NCBI GenBank assembly: GCA_947625405.1
Contig: CANQOF010000003.1
Span: 62,001-126,000 of the forward strand
Direction of reading: 5' to 3'
DNA: 64,000 bases
Origin: an uncultured Atopobiaceae bacterium
GTDB taxonomy: Bacteria > Actinomycetota > Coriobacteriia > Coriobacteriales > Atopobiaceae
Positions 9,018 through 19,900 of this stretch are shown here, piece after piece; within the stretch, counting starts at the first letter, position 1; every line of letters starts with the position of its first letter. The translations under genes and the position numbers were made by a program. The notes beneath the pieces were generated by a model. It was not told the origin of the DNA, searched no databases, and saw only the letters and a list, made by a program, of their open reading frames with translations.

Positions 9018-10039
9018 ACCGCACGGCGAACATCACCCGCGCAACCGCGCCCACGCGTGAGGCTTCGACTCAGCCTCGGCCGACGCCGCGAGAGATCCGG
9101 AAGGTCTCGCGTGCCGCGACTCGCGCCGAGAAAGACCTCACGCGGGCGCTCGTGATGGAGATGCGCGCCGAAGAGCGGGCAAAGGCCCGGCCGAGCGCGC
9201 GTGCGTATCGCGCACACGATCGCGCGCGGCGAGCCCGCGCGAAAGCCGAAACGCGCCAGCTTGCCATGGCCGCCGAGGCCGAGCGCTTCGCCCAGGCCCA
9301 CGGCCTTTCCCTCGAGCCAAACGGCGAGTTCTTTCCGCAGGTGGCGCATCTCAATCCCGAGCCGAGCGAGGAAACGGACCGGCGCCGGCGCGCGTTCTAT
9401 CGCGCGGTCGTCCCCATCCTCCGCGCGGTCGTGCGGCTCACGTACGGCGCGCACGTGGTGCACGACGGGCCGAGCAAAACGCCCGCGGGAAGCGTCGTGG
9501 TGATCAACCACGTGAGCTACCTCGATAGCGTGATGGCGGCGGTGGCACTCTGGCCGCATCGCCTGCGCTTTCTCGCGCTCGCGAGCAACGGCTACGGGCA
9601 CGTGTGGGGGCCGCTCGTGCGGGCGCTCGGCACGATCTTCGTGGGCCACACGCTCGCCGAGACCCGAGAGATGATGGCGCGCCAGGAAGAGGCGCTCGCC
9701 GCGGGCGACGACCTCGCGATCTTCCCCGAGGGCGATCTCATCCCCTACAACCCCGAGCTCCAGCCCTTCAAGCGCGGCGCGTTCCAGATCGCGGCTACGC
9801 ACCACGCGCCCGTGGTGCCCGTGACGCTCGTGCAGGCGCCGGGCGAGGGCATCCTGAAGAGCCTTCTCGCGAAGCCGGGATTCGTGGTGCACGTGGGCGA
9901 GCCCATCTACGCGCCCGAGGGCATGGGCACGCATAAGGCGGCTCTCTACCTGCAAGAACACGCACAGCGGGCGATGCAAGCAGCCCTAGAGACGGATCCT
10001 CTCTTTGATCTCACCTACGCCGATGCTGCGGCACTCTGA
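9014..10039 (+). CDS. plsC: 1-acyl-sn-glycerol-3-phosphate acyltransferase family protein
   Basis: A 341-residue protein of the PlsC/AGPAT family. The catalytic H-x4-D motif is in INHVSYLDS, the second block is around GTIFVGHT, FPEGDLIPYN is the glycerol-phosphate-binding motif, and PVVPVTLVQAP is the last block. The first 115 residues are a basic Arg/Ala-rich extension beyond the usual 210-250-residue enzyme. The GTG start overlaps the glycosyltransferase stop, so both are translated together and probably act in membrane phospholipid or glycolipid synthesis. The last three codons and stop lie inside a 27-bp repeat that recurs 148 bp downstream, so the C-terminus may come from a repeat insertion. 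Confidence 0.85.
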   Translation: MNRTANITRATAPTREASTQPRPTPREIRKVSRAATRAEKDLTRALVMEMRAEERAKARPSARAYRAHDRARRARAKAETRQLAMAAEAERFAQAHGLSLEPNGEFFPQVAHLNPEPSEETDRRRRAFYRAVVPILRAVVRLTYGAHVVHDGPSKTPAGSVVVINHVSYLDSVMAAVALWPHRLRFLALASNGYGHVWGPLVRALGTIFVGHTLAETREMMARQEEALAAGDDLAIFPEGDLIPYNPELQPFKRGAFQIAATHHAPVVPVTLVQAPGEGILKSLLAKPGFVVHVGEPIYAPEGMGTHKAALYLQEHAQRAMQAALETDPLFDLTYADAAAL

Positions 10040-10054
10040 TGCACCCGATCTGCG
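10028..10054 (+). repeat. 27-bp direct repeat, copy 1 (overlaps plsC stop)
   Basis: Begins GCGGCACTCTGATGCACCC and is identical to 10176-10202. It supplies the last Ala-Ala-Leu codons and the TGA of the acyltransferase gene. Confidence 0.85.
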
Positions 10055-10057
10055 CGC

Positions 10058-10102
10058 GATTTTGGCTACTTACGTAGCGAAGTACGCTACGTAGCCAAAA
10101 TC
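10058..10102. repeat. Large palindromic hairpin between the two 27-bp repeats
   Basis: GATTTTGGCTAC (10058-10069) pairs with GTAGCCAAAATC (10091-10102). The stem continues with GTAGC/GCTAC after a 4-nt bulge, giving 17 pairs and a short loop. It may terminate the plsC transcript or be part of a mobile repeat. Confidence 0.8.
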
Positions 10103-10175
10103 CCCCGCATCTCGGGCACCTCAGAGCGCCTCGCTGACGTTTCGCGGATCCCCTGACTCTTCGCCTGTTGCGAGG

Positions 10176-10202
10176 GCGGCACTCTGATGCACCCGATCTG
10201 CG
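10176..10202 (+). repeat. 27-bp direct repeat, copy 2
   Basis: Exact copy of 10028-10054, followed by another short hairpin-like stretch (GTGCGTCGGTTTTTGCAC). It lies in the 398-bp gap between plsC and the surface-protein island; no gene is seen in that gap. Confidence 0.85.
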
Positions 10203-10321
10203 AGGTGCGTCGGTTTTTGCACATTGGAGCCGTTTCGGGGCGCGAATCCATGAGTTCCACAAGGGCGTGGAGCACTCGTGATGAAGAATAAAGTACGAGC
10301 TAGAGGGCCTTTTCTTAAAGA

Positions 10322-10350
10322 CTTTTCAGGTAAACTTCCAAGTTGAAAAG
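10322..10350. promoter_or_regulatory. AT-rich palindrome upstream of the protease operon
   Basis: CTTTTCA (10322-10328) and TGAAAAG (10344-10350) enclose AACTT-CC-AAGTT. This nested dyad lies in an unusually AT-rich patch about 90 bp before the first gene of the island and could be an operator. It is unlike a coding or terminator sequence, since no T run follows. Confidence 0.4.
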
Positions 10351-10437
10351 ACTATGCCGTTTGCCCGCGGGAGCGTCCTCGGGCAGGGCGTCGCTTTGCT
10401 TCGGCACGAGGGGGAGGGCCAAAGGCCCAGCTAGAAC

Positions 10438-10905
10438 ATGGTGAAGGTGCGTGAACATCGCACGGCGTGGCTCATCGCCGCGGGGGTGGCCGCTCTCGCG
10501 GTGGTCATCGCCGTCGTGTGGGGCGCGTCCGCCATGCCCGGCACCTCGAGCGCTCCGATGAACGCGGCGCCGGGCGCCACGAGTGCCGAGGGGACGAGCC
10601 TGCCCGACGCGGCCACGACCGGATTGGACGACGACACCGCCATGCAGGAGCAGGAAGTGACGGAGTACGTGCCGAACGAGGTCCTCGTGAACATCGAGGA
10701 TCCCGCCCTGCTGGAGACGCTCGTGCCAGGGGCGGAGCTTGCGGGCGGCACGATCGTCTCCGTCGAGAAGGTCACGGAGAGCGACGACGGCACGGGCGTC
10801 GTGAAGGTCACGTTCGAGGGAGACGCGACCGAGGACGACGTCGTGAGCGCGCTTGGCAAGATGGGCGCGAGCGCTCAGAAGAACTTTGTCTATCACCTGA
10901 TGTAG
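10438..10905 (+). CDS. Secreted stand-alone subtilase propeptide-like protein
   Basis: A 155-residue protein with an N-terminal membrane segment (about residues 10-31), a Pro/Ala/Ser-rich spacer, and a C-terminal domain (about 72-155). That domain matches the propeptide of the subtilase at 21946. Shared features are the LAGGTIVSVEKV and LAGATVEDVQIV strands, the helix before the end, and an ending of AQKNFVYHLM against AQPNFVYHLL. The protein stops exactly where a propeptide would be cut. It lies 21 bp upstream of the giant subtilase gene, which lacks this domain. Subtilase propeptides (I9 type) act as folding helpers and inhibitors, so a trans-acting chaperone/inhibitor is inferred. The start lacks a clear ribosome binding site; a TAG lies two codons upstream. 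Confidence 0.8.
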   Translation: MVKVREHRTAWLIAAGVAALAVVIAVVWGASAMPGTSSAPMNAAPGATSAEGTSLPDAATTGLDDDTAMQEQEVTEYVPNEVLVNIEDPALLETLVPGAELAGGTIVSVEKVTESDDGTGVVKVTFEGDATEDDVVSALGKMGASAQKNFVYHLM

Positions 10906-10926
10906 AGAGCCATTGGGGAGAGATCG

Positions 10927-13900
10927 ATGAACACGAAACCGACGCTTGCCCAGAAGATCTTCGTCGCCTTCATGACGGCGTCGATGGTGCTCGGCATGTG
11001 CCCGTTGCAAGCCATCGCCGACGAGCTCTACGGCCACGAGGACGCCATCACGCTCGAAAACGACGACGTGACGATCGTGGACGGGGAACCAATCCTCGGC
11101 GCGACCGAAGACGAGGTCGCCGAGCTCGGCGAGCCCTCTGGCGATTCCGCCGCGAGCGACGAGGCCGCTTCCGTGGAGGACACGGCCATCTCCACCATGA
11201 GCACCCTGGCCACGCAGGCAAAGGGCCCCGAGAACATCAGCGTCGACGGCACCGAGGGCTCCGACTGGGTCTACGACGAGGCGAGTGACACCATCACCAT
11301 CAAGAGGGGCGGGCACTATAAGATCTCGCGTCCCCGCACGTGGAGCCCCAACCACACCACGCTCATCATCAACGCCAACTCCGACGTGACGATCGACCTC
11401 ACCAACGTCGACCTCGACGCGCGCACCCTCACGGACGAGGAAGCGAAGCGCCTGCTCTTCATCGACGGCGAAGACGGCAAGAAGAAGTGGAACCCCTCGC
11501 AGGCCTACGCGCAGGCGATGGAGGACGAGGACCTCAAGGCGAAGGTCACCGCCCAAGGCCGCGCGGGCATCGAAATCTCCAAGGACATGAAGTACCCGGT
11601 GACCCTCAACCTCGAATCCCTTGCGGACAACAAGGGCACCGAGCAGAACATCCATATTTACGGCGGCAACTACCGCGCGGGCATCGAGAAGAACAATGCC
11701 GCGCAGCTCACCATCAACCTCAAGGGCCGCGTAAATGTCTACGCCGGCCTCGGCAACTACGATAAGCGCTCCGGCGCCGCCGCCATCGGCAGCGTCGATG
11801 GCAAGGACGTGAGCAACATCAAGATCGTCGGCAACGTCGACATGAAGAACCCCGGCAACCTCAACGCGGGGACGACTACGGAGATCATCCCCCAGTCGAA
11901 CGACTTCGGCGCGGCCATCGGCTCCGGCTCGCACGCGAACGTGACCAACCTTGAGATCACGGGCCCCGACTACGACTACTACGACGAAAGCCAAAGCGCG
12001 ATGTTCACCAACGTGAAGGGCACGTCGTGCCAAGGCTCCGCCATCGGCGCGGGCTACATGTCCACGGGCAAGAGCAGCGTCACCATCAAAGGCGGCGCGG
12101 TCAACGCGATGACGTATGGCTACCAGGCGCTCGGCTCGGCGGTGGGCGTCTCCGTCCACTACCTCGAAAGCGAGATCACGAAAAAGCCCGCCTATGGCCA
12201 GGCGTATTGCGACGTGAAGCTCGAGGACGGCTTCCTCAATCCGCAGTCCTACATGGGTCCGGGCATCGTGTGCGGCGATCAGGGCACCTACACGCAGGTG
12301 GACGGCATCGTGCATGTGGACGGCGGCTACATGTCCGACTTCTTCAACTTCGAGACGCGCGATAACGCCATCGGTCTCTATGCCAAGAAGGTGGACATCG
12401 GCTCGGGAATGAGCGACGAGGCGATCAAGCAGGGTCGCGACTGGGCGGGCTACGTGAGCGCCGACACCTCGTTTGGCATCGTGGCGCTCGAATCCATGAC
12501 CTTCCACAAGGGCATGATGAACGTCTTCGGCTCGAACTACACCAACAAGGTGAAGAACGCGCAGGGCATCTACACCAAATCTCTCATAGTGGAAGGCGGA
12601 GACCTCTACTCCAACTCCGGCATCCTCCTCGAAAAGGGTGGCGAGCTGAAGCAGACGGCGGGCATCCTCACCTCCATCGGCGCGCGCAGCACCGACCTCG
12701 GCGGCCTCCTCGACCCCGAGAACCACGAGGAAGACACCCCGCAGAAGGCCGCCATCGGCGTGGAGCCGGGAGGCGGGGCGACCATCAGCATCACCAACGG
12801 CGCGAAGTGCGAGACGCTCGGCGGCTTCGACGCGGGAAGCGGCACGATCACCATCGACGGGGGCAACACCTACGTCCGCGCCATCACGGGCCAGCTCGTG
12901 GGCGCGAAGAACGAGTCGATCAACCTCGACGGCTTCAACGCGAGCAAGATCAACATCAACAACGGCAAGGTCATCGGCTTCGTGGCGAGCACCGGCAACG
13001 ACGTGCGCCCGAGCTCGCTCGAGGGCGACTCCGACCACTTCGGCGTGGACGTGCGCAAGCTCGAGCGCCAGTCGGTGGTGGCGGAAGGCGAGACGGGCGA
13101 GGACGTGGTCGTAGCCGAGCCGCGCACCGCGCGAGACGACGCCTCGGCGAAGACGACGAGCTCGAAGGCTACGACCATGGCGGAGGACGCCACCGCCTTC
13201 GCCATCCAGCCGACAATCGCCACCAGCGGCTACGTGCACGCCATCAGCGCCTCCAAGAGCTCGTCGGGCCCCACGAGCATCGTGCAGGACAACGACGACC
13301 TCACCCAGTACAAGTGGGTCGAGATCGGCCCGGAGCTCACCATCAGCCCCTATAGCGGAAAAGAGGTGACGGTCCCGCTTAGCCAGAGGACGGCGAGTTT
13401 CAAGGCCACTACGAGCCCCTCAAACGCACTCGTCGTCTACACCTCCTCCGACCCCGAGGTGCTCTCATTCGAGAACGAGAACGTGGGCACGGCCACGCTC
13501 CACCACGCGGGGCAGGTGGACGTCACGGCGTCGCCCGCCGGCAACTACCTGGGCAAATCCCAGAGCATCCACGTGATCATCACGAAGGCAGAGCTCACCG
13601 AGGGCACGATCGAGATCGCCGACTGGACCTTCGGCGAGCCGGGCAACACCCCGAAGTTCACCTCGAAGGCGCTCGATGCCGAGGATTACGACATCACCTA
13701 CGACTGGGCGCCCAAGGCGAGGGCGGATGAAGAGGACGCCTATCAATCTTGGGATGAGGTGAAGCCGACGGCCGCCGGCACCTACGTGGCGAGGGCGCAC
13801 GTGCCCGCCTCCGCGGACTTCAGTGCCTCGGCCATCTCGAAGGACTTCGAGATCAAGAAGGCGGCGGGCACCATCACGATGCCGCACGGCGGCACCTCGT

Positions 13901-16900
13901 TCAACGTGGCAAAGAACCAAGAAAACCGGATCACCGTCCTTGTGAAGGGCGATGGCGATCTCACGGCGACGAACTACGACTCCAATGTGGTGAGCGTCGC
14001 GCTCGCGGCGCAGGGTGGCCACACCAACGGCCAGAAGAACGGCACCAACGTGTGGGTTGTCACGGTGACCCCGAAGGAGGGCGCCACTGCGACGAGCGCG
14101 CAGATGACACTCCACCTCGACGCGTGCGATAACTTCACGGAATCCACCTCCAAGCCGATCACGCTGAACCTCGTCGACAACGTGCAGGGCGTCGACAAGC
14201 CCGCGGCCATCACGGACGCGGGCAAGCTCATGTACGACGGCACGCCGAAGGTGGGCTACAACACGAAGAACGCCGCGGGCCACGTGCATATCTCCGGCGA
14301 TCTCGAGGCGACGGAGCCCGGCACCTACACGACGATCTTCAAGCTCGACCCCGGCTATAAGTGGAACCAGGGTGGCGGCACGGAGGACGTGGAAGTCAAG
14401 TGGACGATCACGCCGAAATCGCTCGATAGCTGCGATTACTCCGTCGTGAAGCTCATCGAGAACAGGCAGGAAGTTCCCTATCGCTATTCCGGCGAAGAAA
14501 TCACCCCGAAGGTCGTCCTCTCCTACACGCCCGCGAAGGCGTCCAAGGTGGAGCTCGTCGAGGGCGTGGACTACGAGATCGAGGGCTACGACAACAATGT
14601 GACGCCGGGAACGGCGTACATCAAGGTAAAGGCCGTCGAGGGCAGCGCACACTACACGGGCAACGCGCGCATCTCCTTCCAGATCGAGCAGGCGCGCTTC
14701 AGGTTGTGCCCGAGCCCGAGCAGCAACGAACTCGTCTACAACGGCGAGGCGCAGGTCCCCGACTACATCTTCTACAACGAGGTGTCGGGCAAGCAGCTCG
14801 AGCTGGGCAAGGACTACCGAAAAGTCGTCACGAACCCGAACACCGTCGAGGCGAAGCCCAGGGGCGAGAACGGCAGGTGGGAACTCTACCGCGACAACCT
14901 CTACTTCGAGGGCATGGGGTACTACACCAGCGACAAAGTGACCGTGAACTACGCCATCAAGCCCGCCGAGATGAAAGACCTCATCATCCAAGGCGTGAAG
15001 GCCACGAAGCTCGTGAACGGGAGCGCCACGCCGAAAATCACAGTCGTGAACGATGACGGCATCACGATCCCCGAGACCGATTACACCGTCACCTACGCCG
15101 ACAACCACACGACGGGCACGGGATCCATCATCGTCAAGGGCAGCGGCAAGAACGTGACGGGCGAGAAGACGGTCACGTTCCAGATCTACGACGACTCGAA
15201 CGCCCCACAGGTGATCGGCAAGCCCGCCGAAAACGCCAAGGGCCGCGCGCTCTCCTACAACGGGCAGGAGCAGTGCTACGTGGAGCCGGGCACGGGCTAC
15301 ACGCTCTCCGGCACGTGGAAGGCGACGGAGCCCGGCGAGTACGTGGCATGGGCGACCCCGAACGCCGGCTACATGTGGAATGAGGATGGCGACACCTCCC
15401 CCCAGCGCTATACGTGGTCGATCGAGCGCATCGACCTCAGCAAGGCAAAGCTCGAGGGTATCCAAGACAAGGTCCCCTACGTGGAGCCCGTCCTCGATAG
15501 CAAGGGGAACACGCCGGGCATCACGCAGAACGTGAAGGTCACCTACGACGGCTACACGCTCAGCAACGAGGACTACTACGTCACCTACGAGAACAACATG
15601 GGAGTGGGCACCGCGACCCTCACCGTACGGCCCACGGCGGACTACGACGTCGACGGCAAGTTTGGCAAAGAAGAGCGCTACAACCGCCACGTGAGGAACA
15701 CGCAGAGCGCGAAATTCGAGATCGTGCGCGGGAACGCCTCCGTGAGCTCGAGCATCTACACCTCGGTGCAGATCAAAGACGGGCGCCTCCTCAAGGGCGA
15801 GTTGCCCATCTCCGTGAAGGCCGACGGCACCATCACCGTGACCTCAGACGACGCGTCGATCGCCACGGGCGTCGTTATCGATCCAAAGGATTCGCAGGTG
15901 GCCTCGGGCAAGGCGCAAGCGCTCACCGCGCTGAACCTCTCCGCGCTGGACATCGGGATCGGCGAGGATCGCACGAACAAGATCGTGCAGATCACCCCGA
16001 AGCGCCGCGGCACGACCACGCTGCACGTGCTGGTGGGCAATGACGGGGTGAATTACGGTGAGGCGAGCCAGACCATCTACGTCAACGTGTACGAGACGGT
16101 AGGCGGCCAGAAGCTCGTCGACAAGCCCATCGGGCTGAACCTGCCCTACACCGGCGGGTCTCAGGTGGGCGTGGCCTACGACGCCGAGGGCGTCGAGCTC
16201 GTGAGCGATTACTCGGGCGTCGCGCCAAACACCTACACGGCCATCGTGAAGCCCAAGAAGGGCTACGTGTGGAGCGACACGAAGGGCACGGAGGAGAAGG
16301 AGGTCCCGTGGTCCATCGTGGCGCCGACCTCGCATCTCCTTGCCGCAGTTGACGAGAACGGATCGCTCATCACCACGAGCCTCGACGAGGCGATCGACCT
16401 CACCCAGTACAACCTCGCCGAGGTGAGGAAGCCGAAAGAGTACCGCTTCACCTATCAGGCCGAAAGCGAGCTCGAGGTGTCGTGCGACACCTCCGGCGTG
16501 GTGGAGCTAAGCGGGCAGACCCTCACGAAGGATCCGACGGACAGCTTCTACCACCTGAGCGTGACGCCCAAGAAGGTGGGCTCGACCCTCATCACCGTCA
16601 AGGCGAAGAGCTACGAATCGGACGACATCCAGCCGATGATCAGCTTCTACGCCACGGTCTTCGAGGGTGATGTGAGCTCGAAGAGCGTGACGGTGCCCGA
16701 GGCGACCTTCTCCTACACCGGAAGCGAGCACGTGGGCATTCCCGCGAGCGAGAGCTATACGCTCGAGGGGCCGTCGGTGGTGAAGAGCGTGGAGGACGGC
16801 GAGAGCGCGGTGCGCAACGTCGGGGCCTCCGTGGGCGTGAACGCGGGAACGTACTACGTGAAGGTCACACCGAACGAGGGCTACACATGGGCGGGCTCCC

Positions 16901-19900
16901 AGGGCCGCGAGACCCGTACGGTGGCGTGGACCATCACGCCCGCGAATCTCGCGAGTGCCACCATCACCGACCTCGACACCTTCGTCGCCGATGGCGAAAC
17001 CATGTTCTATCAGGAGAACCTCAAGGTGCTCTACCAGGGCAACGAGGTGAACCCGGCGGAGTACGTCGTGAGCTACGACGGAGACCAGAAGTCCCCGTCC
17101 TCCGACACCGTCACGCAGAAGGTGATCGTGACCGCGGCCGAAAACCGCAACTTCACCGACTCTAAAGAGCAGGCCTACACCATCACCGACCCCGACGCCG
17201 CATCGGGCGCGGCTACGCAAGTGATGGCTGTCTCCGGAACGCAGGAGATGGGCGCGCAATCCGTGGCCGCTGCGAGCGAGAGCGGGAGCGCGACGATCAT
17301 GGCCGATGACGCCATGACGAACGACTCACTGCTGAGCGAGCAGTACTACCTCGGCCCGTACGTGGATAACTCGGGCTCGTTCGCGGGCACCGGCACGAGC
17401 ACCACCACGGGGACGACCGGCACCACAACGAGTGAACCCCACGTGAAGACCGCCTCCGGCGCGAACCTCTTCGAGGCATGGAAGGCGGTGGCCGACAAGC
17501 TCGAGAATGGCCAGCGCGAGAAGGTGACGGTGGCCGTCATCGACACGGGTTGCCTCATGAACCACCCCGACCTCGTGCCCAACCTCGAGAGCGATCTTGC
17601 GAAGGACACCTACCACGACAACTACCCCGTGGGCGCGAACTACATGGAGGACTCCGTCGGCCACGGCACGCACGTGGCGGGCATCATCGCCGCCGTCGCC
17701 AACAACGAAGAGGGTGTCGCCGGCGCCTCGTACAACTGCAAGGTGCTGCCAATCCGCTCGTTCGACGACTACGGCTACACCACGAGCGAGGACCTCTACC
17801 AAGCCTTCGAGTACATCGAGAAGCTCATCAATGAGGGCCACACCGACATCAAGGTCATTAACATGAGCCTTGGCGGCTACGACTGGGAGACGGAGCCCGA
17901 GTCAAACGACCAACTGCTCCTGAAGAAGATCGAGACTCTGCGCAATGAGCACGACGTGCTCACGATCGCGGCGGGCGGTAACGGCGACGCGAACGGCACG
18001 CCGATCACGGCGCCCTGCTTCCCGAGCGACTTCCCGAACGTGCTCTCCGTGACCTCGCTGAACCGCTACGGCGCGGACTCCTCGTGGTCTGATTACAACA
18101 TCTATAAGGACGTGAGCGCGCCGGGCGAGGAGATCGTCTCCACGTACCTCACGAAGGACTACGCGTCGCTTTCCGGCACCTCCATGGCGACGCCGCTCGT
18201 CTCGGGTATCGCCGCGCTGCTCTACTCCGTGGAGCCCGGCGCCTCGGCAACCGACATCGAGAACGCCATCGTCACTTCCGGCCACAAGATCGAGAACCGC
18301 GGCAGGCGCACGCAGGCCATGAACACGCGCCACCTGAGCGGAAACACCGTCGACGGCACTGCGGTCTACGGCCAGCCCGTGCTCGCGGTGGACGCGTTCG
18401 AGGCGTGGAAGGCGCTCGAGGCGCAATACGGCGAGGCCCAATACTTCATGGGCGAGTGCACGGTCGGGAACATTCCCGTCCAGCTCTACACGGGAAGCGC
18501 GATCGAGCCGAAGCCCACGGTGACGAACAAGGACGGTACGGTCGTCGACCCGAGCCAGTACGAGATCACCTACGAGAACAACACCAAGGTCGGCACGGCG
18601 ACGATCGTGATCACTGGCGTGAAGGGCCAGTCGGGTGACACCACGCACGTCTATCGCGGCACCATCCGCAAGTCCTTCGAGATCAAGTACGATCTCGCCT
18701 CCAAGAGCGCGATCGCGTTCGTCGAGGCGCCCACCTCCGGCACGAGCGGCGCGACCGAGCTGCAGCCGAAGGTCACCTACGAGGGCAAGGTGCTCACGCC
18801 CGGGCGCGACTACACGATCGAATACCTGGAAAGCACCGAGGCGGGCACTCCACAGGTGGTCGTCAAGGGCAAGGGCGACTACGAGGGCACGCTCACGAGC
18901 AACTACAAGGCGGGCGCGGGCGGCACGGTGCAGGTGCCCACTCCCGCGCAAAACCTCGTCTACAACGGCCAGGAGCAGATCGGCGTGCCCGAGAGCCCGA
19001 ACTACACCATCACGAGCAATACCGGACGCGACGCGAAGACCTACACCGCGCACCTCACGCTCAAGGGGGACGCGACGTGGTCCGACAACTCGAAAGGAGC
19101 GAAGGACATCCAATGGACGATCGCTCCCGCGACGCCGAAGCTCTCCGCCTCGCCCTCGACGATCGCCCTCAATCTCGGGGGTTCGAGGTCTCGCGAGGTC
19201 ACGGTTTCCTACGGCGGCACGGGCACGCTCAGCGTGGAGACGAGTAGCGAAGACGTGGCCAGCGTGAGCACCGTGGCGAACGGCAAGTTCACCGTCACCG
19301 CCGGCACGAAAACGGGCTCCACCACCATCACGGTGAAGGCCACCGCCGGCATGAACTACACGGAGGCCTCGCTCCCGATCCAGGTCTTCGTGGAGGGTGC
19401 GGAAGTCGACCCCACGAGCTCCCTGCCGAATGAAACCATCAAACTCGATTACGCGAGCCAAGACCTCACCGCGGTGCTCGCGGGCGACGGCTACGTGCTC
19501 TCCGATCCCAGCGATGGGGCGAGGATCGAGGACGGCAACCTCATCGTGCGCGAGGTGGGCGACTACACCGTCAAGGCGACGCCGGTGGATTACGCGAACT
19601 ACGGCACGGGCGCCCTCGCCTCCGAGGCGCTCGGGGCAGACGGCGCGAAGACGATCACCGTCCAGGTGCAGCCCATCAAGGCGGAGCGCCTCACCATCAC
19701 GCCCGTCACGGGCCAGGTCTACACCGGAAGCGCACTCACGCCGCCCCTTGCGGTCACGTTCAAGAAGGGCATGGCGCAGCTTGAGGCCGGCAAGGATTAC
19801 AAGGCGACCTACACCAAGAACGTGAACGCCGGCACGGCCGAGGTGGCCCTCGACTTCGCGGGTCTCTCCAAGGCGTACGACGGCACTCGCACGGTGAAGT

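Noticed and set aside
10280-10345. 21-codon ORF starting ATG-AAG-AAT in the AT-rich patch
   Set aside because: No ribosome binding site and it runs across the palindrome; more likely regulatory DNA.
10903-10929. Propeptide-like gene and giant subtilase as one gene split by a stop codon (they are in the same frame)
   Set aside because: The second gene has its own ribosome binding site and a full signal peptide after the stop, and the protease domain lies 2200 residues further on, so a lost single gene does not explain the layout.
10315-13239. Minus-strand ORF of 974 codons opposite the first part of the giant subtilase gene
   Set aside because: The translation is His/Arg/Val/Ala-rich without any family motif and mirrors the codon positions of the real gene; typical of the antisense strand in GC-rich DNA.
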